A stretch of DNA of 64,000 nucleotides from Azospirillum rugosum (GCF_017876155.1 NZ_JAGINP010000007.1:226249-290248); one strand, 5' to 3'; shown: positions 8,390 to 18,481, counted from the first letter of the stretch. Numbers and translations are program-made. Notes: generated from the letters alone by a model not told the origin.

Positions 8390-8629
8390 ATGACCGACCA
8401 GGGCGGCTCCCACCAGTTGGATGCCAAGGGTCTTCAGTGCCCGCTGCCGGTGCTCCGCGCGCGCAAGGCGCTCAAGGCCGTTCCGGCGGGCGGAACCCTC
8501 ACCGTCGAAGCCACCGACCCGAGCGCGCCCAAGGATTTCGCCGCCTTCTGCGAAGCGACGGGCAACCGGCTGGTCGCCAGCACGGAGGAGGGCGGGGTCT
8601 ACCGCTTCGTGATCGAGCGAGCCGCCTGA
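8390..8629 (+). CDS. tusA: TusA-family sulfurtransferase
   Basis: A 79-residue sulfur-carrier protein of the TusA/SirA family. The persulfide-bearing cysteine is in the conserved GLQCPLPVLRARKAL segment (about residues 14-28). Such proteins relay sulfur to tRNA 2-thiolation, molybdenum cofactor or sulfide-oxidation pathways; which one applies here cannot be told from sequence. A good ribosome-binding site (TAAGGAG) precedes the ATG. The divergent SqrR/BigR-like repressor suggests a link to persulfide or sulfide handling rather than only tRNA modification. Confidence 0.88.
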   Translation: MTDQGGSHQLDAKGLQCPLPVLRARKALKAVPAGGTLTVEATDPSAPKDFAAFCEATGNRLVASTEEGGVYRFVIERAA

Positions 8630-8782
8630 TCCGTCAATCCCGTCGGGCGCGCAGAGGTGGTGCTCAGCACCCAAGGGGGGATGTGACGATAAGCCCCGGA
8701 ATCAGCCTGTACTTTCATTAGCGAAGCGGGAACAATAGAGGCAGGAAATGCCTCGAACACGAACGAAAAAGACAGAAAAAGC

Positions 8783-9701
<919 letters not shown>

Positions 9702-9712
<11 letters not shown>

Positions 9713-9732
9713 AATCGCCTGTATTGTTGAAA
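9702..9732 (+). repeat. 13-bp direct repeat
   Basis: TGTATTGTTGAAA occurs at 9702-9714 and again at 9720-9732 with five bases between. The first copy carries the end of the deacetylase gene including its stop codon, so this looks like a small local duplication at the gene end. Confidence 0.8.
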
Positions 9733-9867
9733 ACGGTGCGAGCTTGGCATTTCCATCCGGCTAGGCCCGTCTGTGAGCGTTCTACGCCCGCGGCGGGCCT
9801 TGCGCATTTGGGGAACGGGTCATAACTTCGGGTTTCGGCCCTCCGCGGGACCCCTTTCGGATTGACC

Positions 9868-10122
9868 ATGGCTGACCACGCAAACATTCCCCCCGACATC
9901 GCCGCCCTCAGCTTCGAGGACGCGCTCGCCGAGTTGGAACGCATCGTGCGGCAGCTCGAGGAAGGGCGCGGCAAGCTGGACGACGCCATCTCCTCCTACG
10001 AGCGCGGCACGGCGCTGAAGCGCCATTGCGAAGCGAAGCTGCGGGAAGCGCAGGCGAAAGTCGATCGAATCACCGTCGCCGCCGACGGCTCCCTCGCCAC
10101 CGAACCCGCCAGGATCGACTGA
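9868..10122 (+). CDS. xseB: Exodeoxyribonuclease VII small subunit
   Basis: Small subunit that binds XseA to form exonuclease VII, which degrades single-stranded DNA. The 84-residue helical protein has the characteristic LSFEDALAELERIVRQLEEG and LDDAISSYERGTALK segments. The ATG at 9868 is preferred over a TTG two codons upstream. The stop is followed after one base by the ispA start. The order xseB-ispA-dxs is a widespread arrangement in proteobacteria. Confidence 0.93.
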   Translation: MADHANIPPDIAALSFEDALAELERIVRQLEEGRGKLDDAISSYERGTALKRHCEAKLREAQAKVDRITVAADGSLATEPARID

Positions 10123-10123
10123 C

Positions 10124-11014
10124 GTGCAGACCGACTTGAAAACCGCCATGGCCACCATGGCCGAGGATGTGGAACGGGCCATTTCCCACCTGATTCCCAC
10201 CACCGACCTTCCCGAATCGCGGGTTCTGGAAGCGATGCGCTACGGCTGCCTGAACGGCGGCAAGCGGCTGCGCCCCTTCCTGGTCTGCCAGTCGGCGGCG
10301 CTGTTCGGGGTCAACCCGGACTGCGCGCTGCGCGTCGCCGCAGCGGTGGAGTTCGTCCATTCCTACTCGCTGGTCCACGACGACCTGCCGGCCATGGACG
10401 ATTCCGACCTGCGCCGCGGCCGCCCGACCGCCCACCGCCAGTTCGACGAGGCGACGGCGATCCTGGCCGGCGACGGGCTGCTGACCTACGCCTTCGAGGT
10501 GCTGGCCGACCCGGCCACCCACGAGGATCCGAACGTGCGCTGCCAGCTCGTCTCCGCGCTCGCCAAGGCCGCGGGGCCGCACGGCATGGTCGGCGGGCAG
10601 ATGCTCGACCTGATCGCCGAGCATGAGACCTTCGACCTCGGCACGACCACGCGCCTGCAGCGGATGAAGACCGGCGACATGATCGCCTTCTCCTGCGAGG
10701 CCGGCGGCATCCTGGGCAAGGCCCCGCCGCCGCAGCGCCAAGCCCTGCGCGCCTACGCCCACGACCTCGGGCTGGCCTTCCAGATCGTCGACGACCTGCT
10801 GGACGTCGAAGGGACGGAGGCCGAGACGGGCAAGTCCGTCGGCCGCGACGCGCAAGCCGGCAAGGCGACCTTCGTGTCCATCCTCGGGCGCGACCGCGCC
10901 CGCTCGCAGGCCGCGATGCTGGCCGCCCAAGCCGTGGCACACCTGGAGATCTTCGAGGGGCGTGCCGATATTCTGAAGGCGGTCGCCGACTTCGTCGTCG
11001 CGCGCCGGTCCTGA
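10124..11014 (+). CDS. ispA: Polyprenyl synthetase (farnesyl/geranylgeranyl diphosphate synthase)
   Basis: Condenses isopentenyl diphosphate with allylic diphosphates to make C15 (possibly C20) prenyl diphosphates for quinone, bactoprenol and carotenoid synthesis. The first Asp-rich motif is DDLPAMD (Asp86-Asp92) and the second is DDLLD (Asp222-Asp226). The length of 296 aa is normal for bacterial IspA. Translation starts at GTG 10124, one base after xseB, implying coupling. Chain length cannot be fixed from the motif alone. Confidence 0.93.
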   Translation: MQTDLKTAMATMAEDVERAISHLIPTTDLPESRVLEAMRYGCLNGGKRLRPFLVCQSAALFGVNPDCALRVAAAVEFVHSYSLVHDDLPAMDDSDLRRGRPTAHRQFDEATAILAGDGLLTYAFEVLADPATHEDPNVRCQLVSALAKAAGPHGMVGGQMLDLIAEHETFDLGTTTRLQRMKTGDMIAFSCEAGGILGKAPPPQRQALRAYAHDLGLAFQIVDDLLDVEGTEAETGKSVGRDAQAGKATFVSILGRDRARSQAAMLAAQAVAHLEIFEGRADILKAVADFVVARRS

Positions 11015-11032
11015 ACGGAGGACGTGCAGAAC

Positions 11033-12949
11033 GTGACCCCGACCACCAAGACGCCGCTACTCGACCTCGTCCACACCCCCGCAGACCTGCGCGCCCTTCA
11101 GCCCGAACAGCTTCGCCAGTTCGCCGACGAACTGCGCACGGAAACCATCAGCGCGGTTTCGGTGACCGGCGGGCATCTCGGGGCCGGGCTCGGCGTCGTG
11201 GAACTGACCGTGGCGCTCCATTACGTGTTCAACACGCCGGACGACCGCCTGATCTGGGACGTGGGGCACCAGTGCTACCCGCACAAGATCGTCACCGGGC
11301 GCCGCGACCGCATCCGCACCCTTCGCATGGGCGAGGGGCTGTCGGGCTTCACGAAACGGTCGGAAAGCGAATATGACCCGTTCGGCGCCGGCCACAGCTC
11401 CACCTCCATCTCGGCGGGGCTGGGCATGGCGGTGGCCCGCGACCAGCTCGGCCACAAGAACCACGTGGTCGCCGTGATCGGCGACGGCGCGATGAGCGCC
11501 GGCATGGCCTATGAAGCCATGAACAACGCGGGCTCGGCGAACACGAAGCTGATCGTCATCCTGAACGACAACGACATGTCCATCGCGCCGCCGGTCGGCG
11601 CGATGAGCGCGTACCTGTCGCGCCTGATCTCGTCGAAGCCGTACCTGTCGCTCCGCCATCTGGCCAAGGACATCGCCGACCAGCTGCCGCGCCCCCTGCG
11701 CACCGCCGCCCGCCGGGCGGAGGAGTACGCCCGCGGCATGGTGACCGGCGGCACGCTGTTCGAGGAGATGGGCTTCTACTACATCGGCCCGATCGACGGA
11801 CACAACCTGGACCACCTGCTGCCCGTCTTGCAGAACGTGCGCGACGCGGAGGACGACAAGCCGGTCCTCATCCACGTCGTCACCAAGAAGGGCAAGGGCT
11901 ACGGCCCGGCGGAGGCCTCCGCCGACAAGCTGCACGCCGTCGCCAAGTTCGACGTCATCACCGGGACCCAGTCCAAGCCCAAGTCCAACGCCCCCAGCTA
12001 CACCCGCGTCTTCGCCAACGCCCTGATCAAGGAGGCGGAGGTCGATCCGGCGGTGCTGGCCATCACGGCCGCGATGCCGTCGGGCACCGGGCTGGACCTG
12101 TTCGGCCAGCGCTTCCCCAGCCGCTGCTTCGACGTCGGCATCGCCGAGCAGCACGCGGTCACCTTTGCCGCTGGCCTAGCGGCGGAGGGCTTCAAGCCGT
12201 TCTGCGCCATCTACTCCACCTTCCTGCAACGCGCCTACGACCAGGTGGTCCACGACGTGGTGCTGCAACACCTGCCGGTGCGCTTCGCGCTCGACCGCGC
12301 CGGGCTGGTCGGGGCGGACGGGGCGACCCACGCCGGGGCCTTCGACGTGGCCTATCTCGGCTGCCTGCCGGACATCGTCATGATGGCGGCGGCGGACGAG
12401 CTGGAACTGATGCACATGGTCGCGACCGCCGCGACCATCGAGGACCGTGCCTCCGCGTTGCGCTACCCGCGCGGCGAGGGCGTCGGGCTGGAACTGCCGG
12501 AGCGCGGCACGGTCCTGCCGATCGGCAAGGGCCGCGTGCTTCAGGAGGGCACCAAGGTGGCCATCCTGAGCTACGGTACGCGTCTGGCCGAGGCCATGAA
12601 GGCGGCGGCGGAACTGGGCGCGCGGGGGCTGTCGACGACGGTGGCCGACGCCCGCTTCGCCAAGCCGCTGGACGAGGATCTGGTGCGCCGGCTGGCGCTG
12701 GAGCACGAGGTGCTGATCACCATCGAGGAGGGCTCGGTCGGCGGATTCGGCAGCTTCGTGCTGCAATTCCTGGCGACCAAGGGGCTGCTCGACAACGGCC
12801 TGAAGATCCGTCCGATGGTGCTGCCGGACCGCTTCCAGGACCACGACAGCCCGGCCAAGCAGTACGAGGAGGCCGGCCTCAACGCCCGCCACATCGTCGC
12901 CACCGCGCTTCAGGCGCTGGGCATCGAGGCCACCGCCGCTCGGGCGTGA
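11033..12949 (+). CDS. dxs: 1-deoxy-D-xylulose-5-phosphate synthase
   Basis: First enzyme of the methylerythritol phosphate pathway; a thiamine diphosphate enzyme joining pyruvate and glyceraldehyde-3-phosphate. The 638-residue protein shows [14 protein letters not shown] near the N-terminus. The TPP-binding GDG begins at about residue 150, with NN further on in the same motif. The transketolase-type [15 protein letters not shown] block comes in the second half. GTG at 11033 is chosen because GGAGGA (11017-11022) lies ten bases upstream; a GTG at 11024 is only one base from that site. It ends the xseB-ispA-dxs run, with short gaps throughout. Confidence 0.95.
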   Translation: MTPTTKTPLLDLVHTPADLRALQPEQLRQFADELRTETISAVSVTGGHLGAGLGVVELTVALHYVFNTPDDRLIWDVGHQCYPHKIVTGRRDRIRTLRMGEGLSGFTKRSESEYDPFGAGHSSTSISAGLGMAVARDQLGHKNHVVAVIGDGAMSAGMAYEAMNNAGSANTKLIVILNDNDMSIAPPVGAMSAYLSRLISSKPYLSLRHLAKDIADQLPRPLRTAARRAEEYARGMVTGGTLFEEMGFYYIGPIDGHNLDHLLPVLQNVRDAEDDKPVLIHVVTKKGKGYGPAEASADKLHAVAKFDVITGTQSKPKSNAPSYTRVFANALIKEAEVDPAVLAITAAMPSGTGLDLFGQRFPSRCFDVGIAEQHAVTFAAGLAAEGFKPFCAIYSTFLQRAYDQVVHDVVLQHLPVRFALDRAGLVGADGATHAGAFDVAYLGCLPDIVMMAAADELELMHMVATAATIEDRASALRYPRGEGVGLELPERGTVLPIGKGRVLQEGTKVAILSYGTRLAEAMKAAAELGARGLSTTVADARFAKPLDEDLVRRLALEHEVLITIEEGSVGGFGSFVLQFLATKGLLDNGLKIRPMVLPDRFQDHDSPAKQYEEAGLNARHIVATALQALGIEATAARA

Positions 12950-13147
12950 GCGGCGTTCCATCTGGCAGAGGATCGGTAGGAAGTGAACCGGGCGCCCGTC
13001 ACCCGAGCGGTGGCGGGCGTCGGTGCCCTGTACGAAGGGCCTACCCCCATTTGAATAGCGCGCGGGGGGGTTCTTTCACTGGTGCGGCCGTTTCCTCTGT
13101 CTTACAATTCGAAAACAATAGAAAATTAACGAATTTCGCGGGGTCTG

Positions 13148-14209
13148 GTGTTGCGTAAGATGCCTCAAGTGTTCGCTGCGGGCGCGGGTCGCGTTCCCGA
13201 GGAGAACGGGGTGCGTCCGGCGAACGGGCTGTCGCAGGGCGGCCTGGACGGCAATCCGGATCTGCTGCGGGACATCATCGAGAATTCTCCCGCCCCCACC
13301 GCGGTGTTCGAGGGGGACGGCCTCCGGTGCGCCGTCGCCAACGCCGCGATGAGGGCCTTGGGCGCCAACGCGGGCCAGACCGAGGACGAACTTCTGGCAG
13401 GCCTGTTCCCCAGCGCCGATCCGGAAGCGGTGCGCGACGTCGCCCGGACCGGCCAGTCCCGCCACCTGCGCGTGACCGGCGTGGACCGCCGTTCCTGGGA
13501 CATGGACGTCACGCCCCTGCGCGCTGACGGTGCAGGGGGCGGCGCGGGAACCGGCCGCGCCGTCATGATGGCGCTGCGCCCCGTCGTGATCGATTCGCCG
13601 GACTCGGTCGACCAGCAGGTGCGCGAGGTCAGCCACCGGGTCAAGAACACCCTTCAGCTCGTGTCCAGCCTGCTGACGCTGCAAACCCTGTCGGCCAAGG
13701 AACCGGAGATGCGCCGGGCCTTCCAGGAGGCGTGCGCGCGGATCGGCACGGTGACCCAGGCGCACCAGCGCATCCACGGCGCCACCCGCGGCAGCCTCGT
13801 CGACTTCGGCTCCTACCTGCGCGACACCGCGTCGGAGATGGAGGCCAACTTTGCGGCCGGTGGTGCCAACCGGCATGTGGTGGTCGCCGTGGAAAACGCG
13901 ATGCTGCCGGTCGATTCGGTGATTCCGCTGGCGCTGATCGTCAACGAACTCGTCGGCAACGCGATCAAGTACGCCTATGCGCCGGGTGGACCAGGCATCG
14001 TGGAGATCAGCCTCCTACCGCTGCCGGAAGGCGGGCGGCGGCTGGTCATCGGCGACCACGGGCGCGGGTTGCCCCCCGGTTTCGAGGTGGCACGCGCCGA
14101 CACGCTCGGCATGAAGGTGGCGCGGGCCTTCGCCGGCCAGCTGAAGGGCAAGCTGCGCGCCGAATCGAACGACCCCGGCACCCGCTTCATCATCGACCTG
14201 CCGTTCTAA
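13148..14209 (+). CDS. Soluble PAS-HisKA_2 sensor histidine kinase
   Basis: A 353-residue cytoplasmic histidine kinase with no membrane segments. An N-terminal PAS-like region (about 35-145) is followed by a HisKA_2 dimerisation/phosphoacceptor segment EVSHRVKNTLQLVSSLL with His163. An HATPase_c domain follows, with the N-box ALIVNELVGNAIKYAY and a G-rich GDHGRGLPPG loop. HisKA_2 kinases in alphaproteobacteria often feed the general stress response, but no partner response regulator, NepR or sigma factor is nearby. The first codon is taken as GTG 13148; ATG 13160 is an alternative. The signal is unknown. Confidence 0.85.
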   Translation: MLRKMPQVFAAGAGRVPEENGVRPANGLSQGGLDGNPDLLRDIIENSPAPTAVFEGDGLRCAVANAAMRALGANAGQTEDELLAGLFPSADPEAVRDVARTGQSRHLRVTGVDRRSWDMDVTPLRADGAGGGAGTGRAVMMALRPVVIDSPDSVDQQVREVSHRVKNTLQLVSSLLTLQTLSAKEPEMRRAFQEACARIGTVTQAHQRIHGATRGSLVDFGSYLRDTASEMEANFAAGGANRHVVVAVENAMLPVDSVIPLALIVNELVGNAIKYAYAPGGPGIVEISLLPLPEGGRRLVIGDHGRGLPPGFEVARADTLGMKVARAFAGQLKGKLRAESNDPGTRFIIDLPF

Positions 14210-14280
14210 GTCCTTCGCCTCTTGCCGAACGGCGCGTCCTGCGCCATGGATCATCCCGTTGATAATCGGGAGGGATCGCC

Positions 14281-15033
14281 ATGGCGCGGGTGCGGGTGGA
14301 TGTGGCGCTGGTGGAGCGCGGGCTGGCCGAAAGCCGGGCCAAGGCGCAGGCGCTGATCCTCGCCGGGCTGGTCTATTCCGACACCCGGCGCATCGACAAG
14401 GCCGGCGACCAGATCGCCGAGGACGCGCCGCTGTCCGTGAAGGGCCAGGACCATCCCTGGGTGTCGCGCGGCGGGCTGAAGCTGGTGAAGGGGCTCGACA
14501 CGTTCGGCATCGACCCGACCGGCCTGACCGCCGTCGACGTCGGCGCCTCGACCGGTGGCTTCACCGATGTGCTGCTGACGCGCGGCGCTGCGAAGGTTTA
14601 CGCGGTCGACGTCGGGCATGGGCAGCTGGCCTGGAAGCTGCGCAACGACCCGCGCGTCGTCGTCCTGGAAAAGACCAACGCCCGCCACCTGACCACGGCC
14701 GAAATTCCCGACCCCATCGACCTCGTGGTCTGCGACGCCAGCTTCATCGGGCTGGAGGTGGTGCTGCCCGCCGCCCTCGACCTGACGGTTCCGGGCGGGC
14801 GCCTCGTCGCGCTCATCAAGCCCCAGTTCGAGGTCGGCAAGGGCCGCGTCGGCAAGGGCGGCGTGGTGCGCGAGCCCGAACTGCACCAGGAGGTCTGCGA
14901 CCGCATCCGCGCCTGGCTCGACGGGCTGCCGGGCTGGCGCGTTCTGGACATCACCGAAAGCCCGATCACCGGCCCGGAAGGAAACAAGGAGTTTCTGATC
15001 GGGGCGGTGAAGGACATCTGGATGGAACCATAA
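14281..15033 (+). CDS. tlyA: TlyA-family rRNA 2'-O-methyltransferase
   Basis: A 250-residue protein with an N-terminal S4 RNA-binding domain (residues about 5-60) and a C-terminal FtsJ/RrmJ-type methyltransferase domain. SAM-binding motif I is VDVGASTGGFTDVLL and the catalytic lysine region is LIKPQFEVGKG. TlyA methylates 16S and/or 23S rRNA cytidines; some members have also been called hemolysins. The SRGGLKL linker motif is present. In many alphaproteobacteria this gene lies near dxs and xseB, as it does here. Confidence 0.92.
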   Translation: MARVRVDVALVERGLAESRAKAQALILAGLVYSDTRRIDKAGDQIAEDAPLSVKGQDHPWVSRGGLKLVKGLDTFGIDPTGLTAVDVGASTGGFTDVLLTRGAAKVYAVDVGHGQLAWKLRNDPRVVVLEKTNARHLTTAEIPDPIDLVVCDASFIGLEVVLPAALDLTVPGGRLVALIKPQFEVGKGRVGKGGVVREPELHQEVCDRIRAWLDGLPGWRVLDITESPITGPEGNKEFLIGAVKDIWMEP

Positions 15034-15446
15034 ACTGTTACGAGAGCACCCATAGACCGCACTCCCGGATGAAAATTGGCCCTGCTTGCCGCCGGGGTCG
15101 CGAGCGGCATGGTGCTCGCTCTCGGGACCGCCTCCGCCGATCAGAAGTCGCCAGGGCGGCCGAGAACACACGCCGGGGCGGCGACAAGGATGACAACTGA
15201 ACCGCCAGCCGGACGGAGCGCCGTATGGAAACGCGCTCCGTCCGGCCATCATCGGGGAACAGTGGCCTCCGGCGAAGAGCGTGATCCTCTCCGGAGTCGG
15301 CGGAACCTCGGGCGATGCCTCTCGTTCATTAGGGAAAGGCGATGTTCGGCGTGGGCCGTGAACGCACGCCGGATCCATTCAATGGGCGGCTCCATGGGTG
15401 GCCGGGGCGTCTCCCGGTCACCGCCCCAGCCGGAGGGAGGACCATC
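15034..15446. other. 413-base intergenic region with a possible broken leader gene
   Basis: Gap between tlyA and the metal island. From TTG 15076 one frame reads ALLAAGVASGMVLALGTASA followed by Asp-Gln-Lys, a convincing Sec signal peptide. The ATG-AAA at 15068 that would normally open it is one base out of frame because of an extra A. The remainder of the frame, to 15450, is Arg/Pro-rich and does not look like a folded protein. Most likely a decayed gene for a small exported protein; a TTG-started functional peptide is possible. A strong ribosome-binding site (GGAGGGAGG) for the next gene lies at 15432-15440. Confidence 0.35.
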
Positions 15447-15845
15447 GTGACCTACCATGTCTCCAAAGTCGTCGATATGCCGTTCGATGACGCCGTCTCG
15501 GCTACCACCGACGCGCTCAAGGAGCACGGGTTCGGTGTGTTGACGGACATCGACGTGAGGGCGACGCTGAAGAAGAAGCTGGACGTCGACTACCGTCCCT
15601 ACCGCATCCTCGGCGCCTGCAACCCGACGATGGCCTACCAGGCGCTTCAGGCGGAGGACAAGATCGGCACCATGCTGCCGTGCAACGTCATCGTCCAGCA
15701 GCGCGAGGACGGCAAGGTCGAGGTGTCCGCGGTCGATCCGGTCGCCTCCATGCAGGCCATCGACAACCCGACCCTGGCCGACGTCGCCCGTCAGGTTCAG
15801 GGCATGCTCCGGCAGGTCGTCGACGACCTCGGCAGCCGGGCATAG
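15447..15845 (+). CDS. DUF302 domain protein
   Basis: A 132-residue soluble protein made almost wholly of one DUF302 domain (residues 10-125), recognised by FGVLTDIDVRATLKKKLDV, YRILGACNP and the LPCNVIVQQRE strand. DUF302 proteins are frequent in metal-resistance and redox clusters, but their activity is not established. GTG 15447 follows the purine-rich CGGAGGGAGG at 15431-15440; the longer frame from 15342 is not supported. First gene of the metal island on the plus strand. Confidence 0.85.
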   Translation: MTYHVSKVVDMPFDDAVSATTDALKEHGFGVLTDIDVRATLKKKLDVDYRPYRILGACNPTMAYQALQAEDKIGTMLPCNVIVQQREDGKVEVSAVDPVASMQAIDNPTLADVARQVQGMLRQVVDDLGSRA

Positions 15846-15875
15846 CCATCCAGACCCAAGAGGAGAAACGTCGTG

Positions 15876-16373
15876 ATGGCTCATCGAGTTCGCAGCATCG
15901 TCGTCCCGCTGGCCGTGGCGACGGCCCTTATCGCCGGACCCGCGGCGGCCCAGCAGCCCCAGGCCCAACCGGCGCCGCAAGGCCAGACCACGGCGCCGAT
16001 GGGCGGCCCGGGGATGGGCGGCCCCGGCATGGGCGCGAACCAGGGCATGATGCAGGGCCAGGGCATGCACCAGGGCCAGCGGGCGCAGGCCATGCCCAAG
16101 GATCCGGCCTCACGCGCGTACATGGAAAGCATGCGCAAGATGAACCGGGACATGCACCGCCCCATGACCGGCGACGCCGATCAGGACTTCGCGCGGATGA
16201 TGGCGGCCCATCACCAGGGCGCCATCGACATGGCCCGTGTCCAACTCCGGTACGGCAAGGATCCAGACCTCAAGGCCATGGCCCAGAAGGTGGTCGAGGA
16301 CCAGACCAAGGAGGTTCAACAGCTTCAGGATTGGATGAAACAGCATCCGGCCAAGCAGGCCAGCAGCAAGTAA
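15876..16373 (+). CDS. DUF305 periplasmic protein, Met/Gln-rich
   Basis: A 165-residue exported protein: Sec signal peptide ending in PAAAQ (about residue 24), then a low-complexity Gln-Gly-Met stretch (25-75), then a helical DUF305 domain with DQDFARMMAAHHQGAIDMA. The paired histidines and the Met-rich segment resemble copper-binding periplasmic proteins. DUF305 proteins accompany CopA/Cus systems in many bacteria; a metal chaperone or buffer role is inferred. AAGAGGAG at 15858-15865 supports the start; a GTG one codon upstream (15873) is equally possible. Confidence 0.85.
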   Translation: MAHRVRSIVVPLAVATALIAGPAAAQQPQAQPAPQGQTTAPMGGPGMGGPGMGANQGMMQGQGMHQGQRAQAMPKDPASRAYMESMRKMNRDMHRPMTGDADQDFARMMAAHHQGAIDMARVQLRYGKDPDLKAMAQKVVEDQTKEVQQLQDWMKQHPAKQASSK

Positions 16374-16391
16374 CGGCAGGGTTTTTCCGCG

Positions 16392-16510
16392 ATGATGGGC
16401 GGCATGGACGGCTCGCGTTGGGCCATGGGCGGGATGGCGTCCTCTGGAGCCTGCTGCTCGTCCTCGTCGTCCTGGGGATCGCCACCCTCATCAAGTGCCT
16501 GAGACGCTGA
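16392..16510 (+). pseudogene. Frameshifted small membrane protein (about 39 aa)
   Basis: The first frame from ATG 16392 reads MMGGMDGSRWAMGG. A second frame, one base off, continues as DGVLWSLLLVLVVLGIATL and ends KCLRR at 16508-16510. Restoring one G in the GGG run at 16431-16433 joins them into a typical short one-helix protein of the kind seen in copper-resistance clusters (Met/Gly-rich N-terminus, one transmembrane helix, basic end). Either a genuine frameshift or a sequencing or assembly error in the G run. Confidence 0.55.
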
Positions 16511-16561
16511 TGCCCGCGCCGCGGCATGAGCGCCGTCCCGAGCCCTCCCCGCCCGGCCTGG

Positions 16562-16753
16562 TCAGCCCCGGTGCGCTTTCCGGCCGACGGCGGCCAGCAC
16601 CCAGGCGAGGACCAGGAATAGGACAGCCCCGCCGCCCCAGACCCGGACGTAGCCGGGCATGCCCAAACTGGGGACGAAGGCGTAGACGGCCGCAAGGACC
16701 GCCCACACGGCGGCGATGGCGACGACCAGCCAGAGTTCTTCGTTCATCTTCAT
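16562..16753 (-). CDS. Two-helix small membrane protein
   Basis: A 63-residue protein with two predicted helices (about residues 7-26 and 33-55) and a basic C-terminus. It follows the oxidase-like subunit I gene by 16 bases on the same strand, so it is probably a small accessory subunit of that complex, analogous in position to the small subunits of ba3-type oxidases. A GGAG sequence lies at suitable distance before ATG 16753. No family recognised. Confidence 0.65.
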   Translation of the reverse strand: MKMNEELWLVVAIAAVWAVLAAVYAFVPSLGMPGYVRVWGGGAVLFLVLAWVLAAVGRKAHRG

Positions 16754-16769
16754 GGTGGTTCTCCGGCGC

Positions 16770-18464
16770 TCAGTGCCCATGCCCGCCGCCGATGGCGATG
16801 ATCGGCAGCGACTGGATCAGCTGGAACGCGACGATGGTGAAGACGTACATGGCGGCGACCAGCGCCGCGACCGACGCCGGACCGGTCCACGCGGGCGCAG
16901 CGCCGACGCCGCGCGCTCCGGCCCGCCAGTCGACGACCGGAGCCTCGACCGCGACCGGCGCGCAACGCGACAACAAGCTGCGCACGACGCCGTAGACGGT
17001 GACCGAAATGGCGACGGCGAAGACCGTCGCGCCGACGCCGACCAGCGCCATCAGCACCGGCCACGCCGCCGGGGCCATGCCGCCGTAGCTCACGTCGAAC
17101 ACCCGCCGCGGCACGCCCATGAACCCGGCGGCGATGCCCGCGGCGCCGAACACCAGCAGGCCCACGGTCACCAGCACCGGCATCCGCCGCAGCACCGTCG
17201 GACGCCAGAGCGTGCCGCCGCCGAGCGCGGGGAGGATCACCATCAGCGCCGCCAGAAAGGTCTGGGTCAGCACGCCGACCGCGAAGAAGTGGAAATAGCC
17301 GGGCACAAAGAAGGTGTCCGACAGCATCGGCGCCAGCTTCTCCTGGATCAGCACGAAGGCGAAGGTGATGCCGACCATCATGTTCACGACCGCCCAACCC
17401 ATGTTCGCCATGGCCGGGTTGTCCCACGGCAGCCCGCGCATCCAGCCGAACAGGCCGGTGGCGCCGCGCGCCCGGGCGCTGGCTTCCAGCGAGGAGACGA
17501 TGATGGCGAAGGCCGCCAGCGTCGGCACCGAGACGAACAGCGACAGCAGCGAGCCGACCACCCGCACGCCCTCGGACAGGTTCGGCTCCAGGAACATGTG
17601 GTACAAGGACGTCGGGGGCACGAAGACCAGGTAGGCGGCGAAGACGATCTTCGACATCCGCGCGCCGTGGATGGACGTCACGCCGGTCAGATGCTCGGTC
17701 AGCACGTACCACACCAGCACGGTGGCCATCAGCGGCAGGTAGTGCAGGTTGTGGAACAGGATGTGCCATTCCGTCCCGTGGTCGGCCGGGAACGGCCCGG
17801 CGCCGAGCGCCCACAGCACGCCCGGCAGGAAGGCGTTGGTGGCGGCGATGGCGCTGACCACCAGGAACCCCGCCCAGGCGAACAGCGCGAAACCGATCGA
17901 GGTGAACGCGTCGGCCTCGCCGCGCAGCCGGGGCTGGAGCACCGTGGCGATGCCGCTCGCCGCCGAGGCGACCAGGCCGCCGGAGAGCAGCAGGTAACCC
18001 AGCGCGAAGAACCCGACCGAACGCGGGTCGTCCGCGGCGAGTTCGGGGCTGCCGTCGTAGAGCAGCGGCGTGCCGGTGGTGGAGACCCACTCGCTGAACC
18101 CGAAGCCCGCCAGCATCAGGGCCGCGCCGAGCCACGCCAACGGGCGCAAGGCGAGGCCGCGCCCGTTCTCGGCGGCGGCGAGCACGAGCAGGAGGGCCGC
18201 CTGGATGAGGTAGAGCCAGTAGAAGAACACGGAGACGCCGTGCAGCGTCAGGATTCGGTAGGCGTCGTCGGGGAAAAGGCTGAGCGCGCGAGCGCGGGCG
18301 AGCGCGGTCACGAAGCCCCCGGCCAAGCCCAGCACCAGCGCCAGCAGGGCGGCGCCGAACAGCAGCTTGAGCAGGGCCTTGTCAGGCGTCGGCAGGGCCG
18401 TGACGCGCGCGGTCAGGCGCGAGGGAGCGCCGACGGGAGTGACGTTCGTCGAGATGGTGTCCAT
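16770..18464 (-). CDS. B-family (ba3-like) heme-copper oxidase subunit I homologue with altered active site
   Basis: A 564-residue polytopic protein that follows the Thermus ba3 subunit I pattern closely, including GLFGW-x-RxLPWDNPA (337-351). His75 (low-spin heme), the cross-linked His-Tyr pair equivalent (His238, Tyr242 in HNLHY) and His392 (low-spin heme) are present. The first histidine of the CuB His-His pair is Tyr288 (LYHMF). The high-spin heme ligand of the HFH motif is Tyr390 (GYFHF). Both tyrosine codons were read directly (17601-17603 and 17295-17297, minus strand). Ordinary oxygen reduction is therefore doubtful. The gene lies 17 bases behind subunit II. It may be a divergent reductase, an NO-active relative or an electron-transfer or copper-related protein; the actual activity is unknown. 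Confidence 0.8.
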   Translation of the reverse strand: MDTISTNVTPVGAPSRLTARVTALPTPDKALLKLLFGAALLALVLGLAGGFVTALARARALSLFPDDAYRILTLHGVSVFFYWLYLIQAALLLVLAAAENGRGLALRPLAWLGAALMLAGFGFSEWVSTTGTPLLYDGSPELAADDPRSVGFFALGYLLLSGGLVASAASGIATVLQPRLRGEADAFTSIGFALFAWAGFLVVSAIAATNAFLPGVLWALGAGPFPADHGTEWHILFHNLHYLPLMATVLVWYVLTEHLTGVTSIHGARMSKIVFAAYLVFVPPTSLYHMFLEPNLSEGVRVVGSLLSLFVSVPTLAAFAIIVSSLEASARARGATGLFGWMRGLPWDNPAMANMGWAVVNMMVGITFAFVLIQEKLAPMLSDTFFVPGYFHFFAVGVLTQTFLAALMVILPALGGGTLWRPTVLRRMPVLVTVGLLVFGAAGIAAGFMGVPRRVFDVSYGGMAPAAWPVLMALVGVGATVFAVAISVTVYGVVRSLLSRCAPVAVEAPVVDWRAGARGVGAAPAWTGPASVAALVAAMYVFTIVAFQLIQSLPIIAIGGGHGH

Positions 18465-18481
18465 GATCGGTCCTCCCCGGG

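Noticed and set aside
11024..11032. GTG 11024 as the dxs start
   Set aside because: Only one base from the ribosome-binding sequence; GTG 11033 has normal spacing.
13100..13147. AT-rich stretch before the HisKA_2 kinase considered as an attachment site or origin
   Set aside because: Short, no repeats or tRNA end nearby; an ordinary promoter is the simpler reading.
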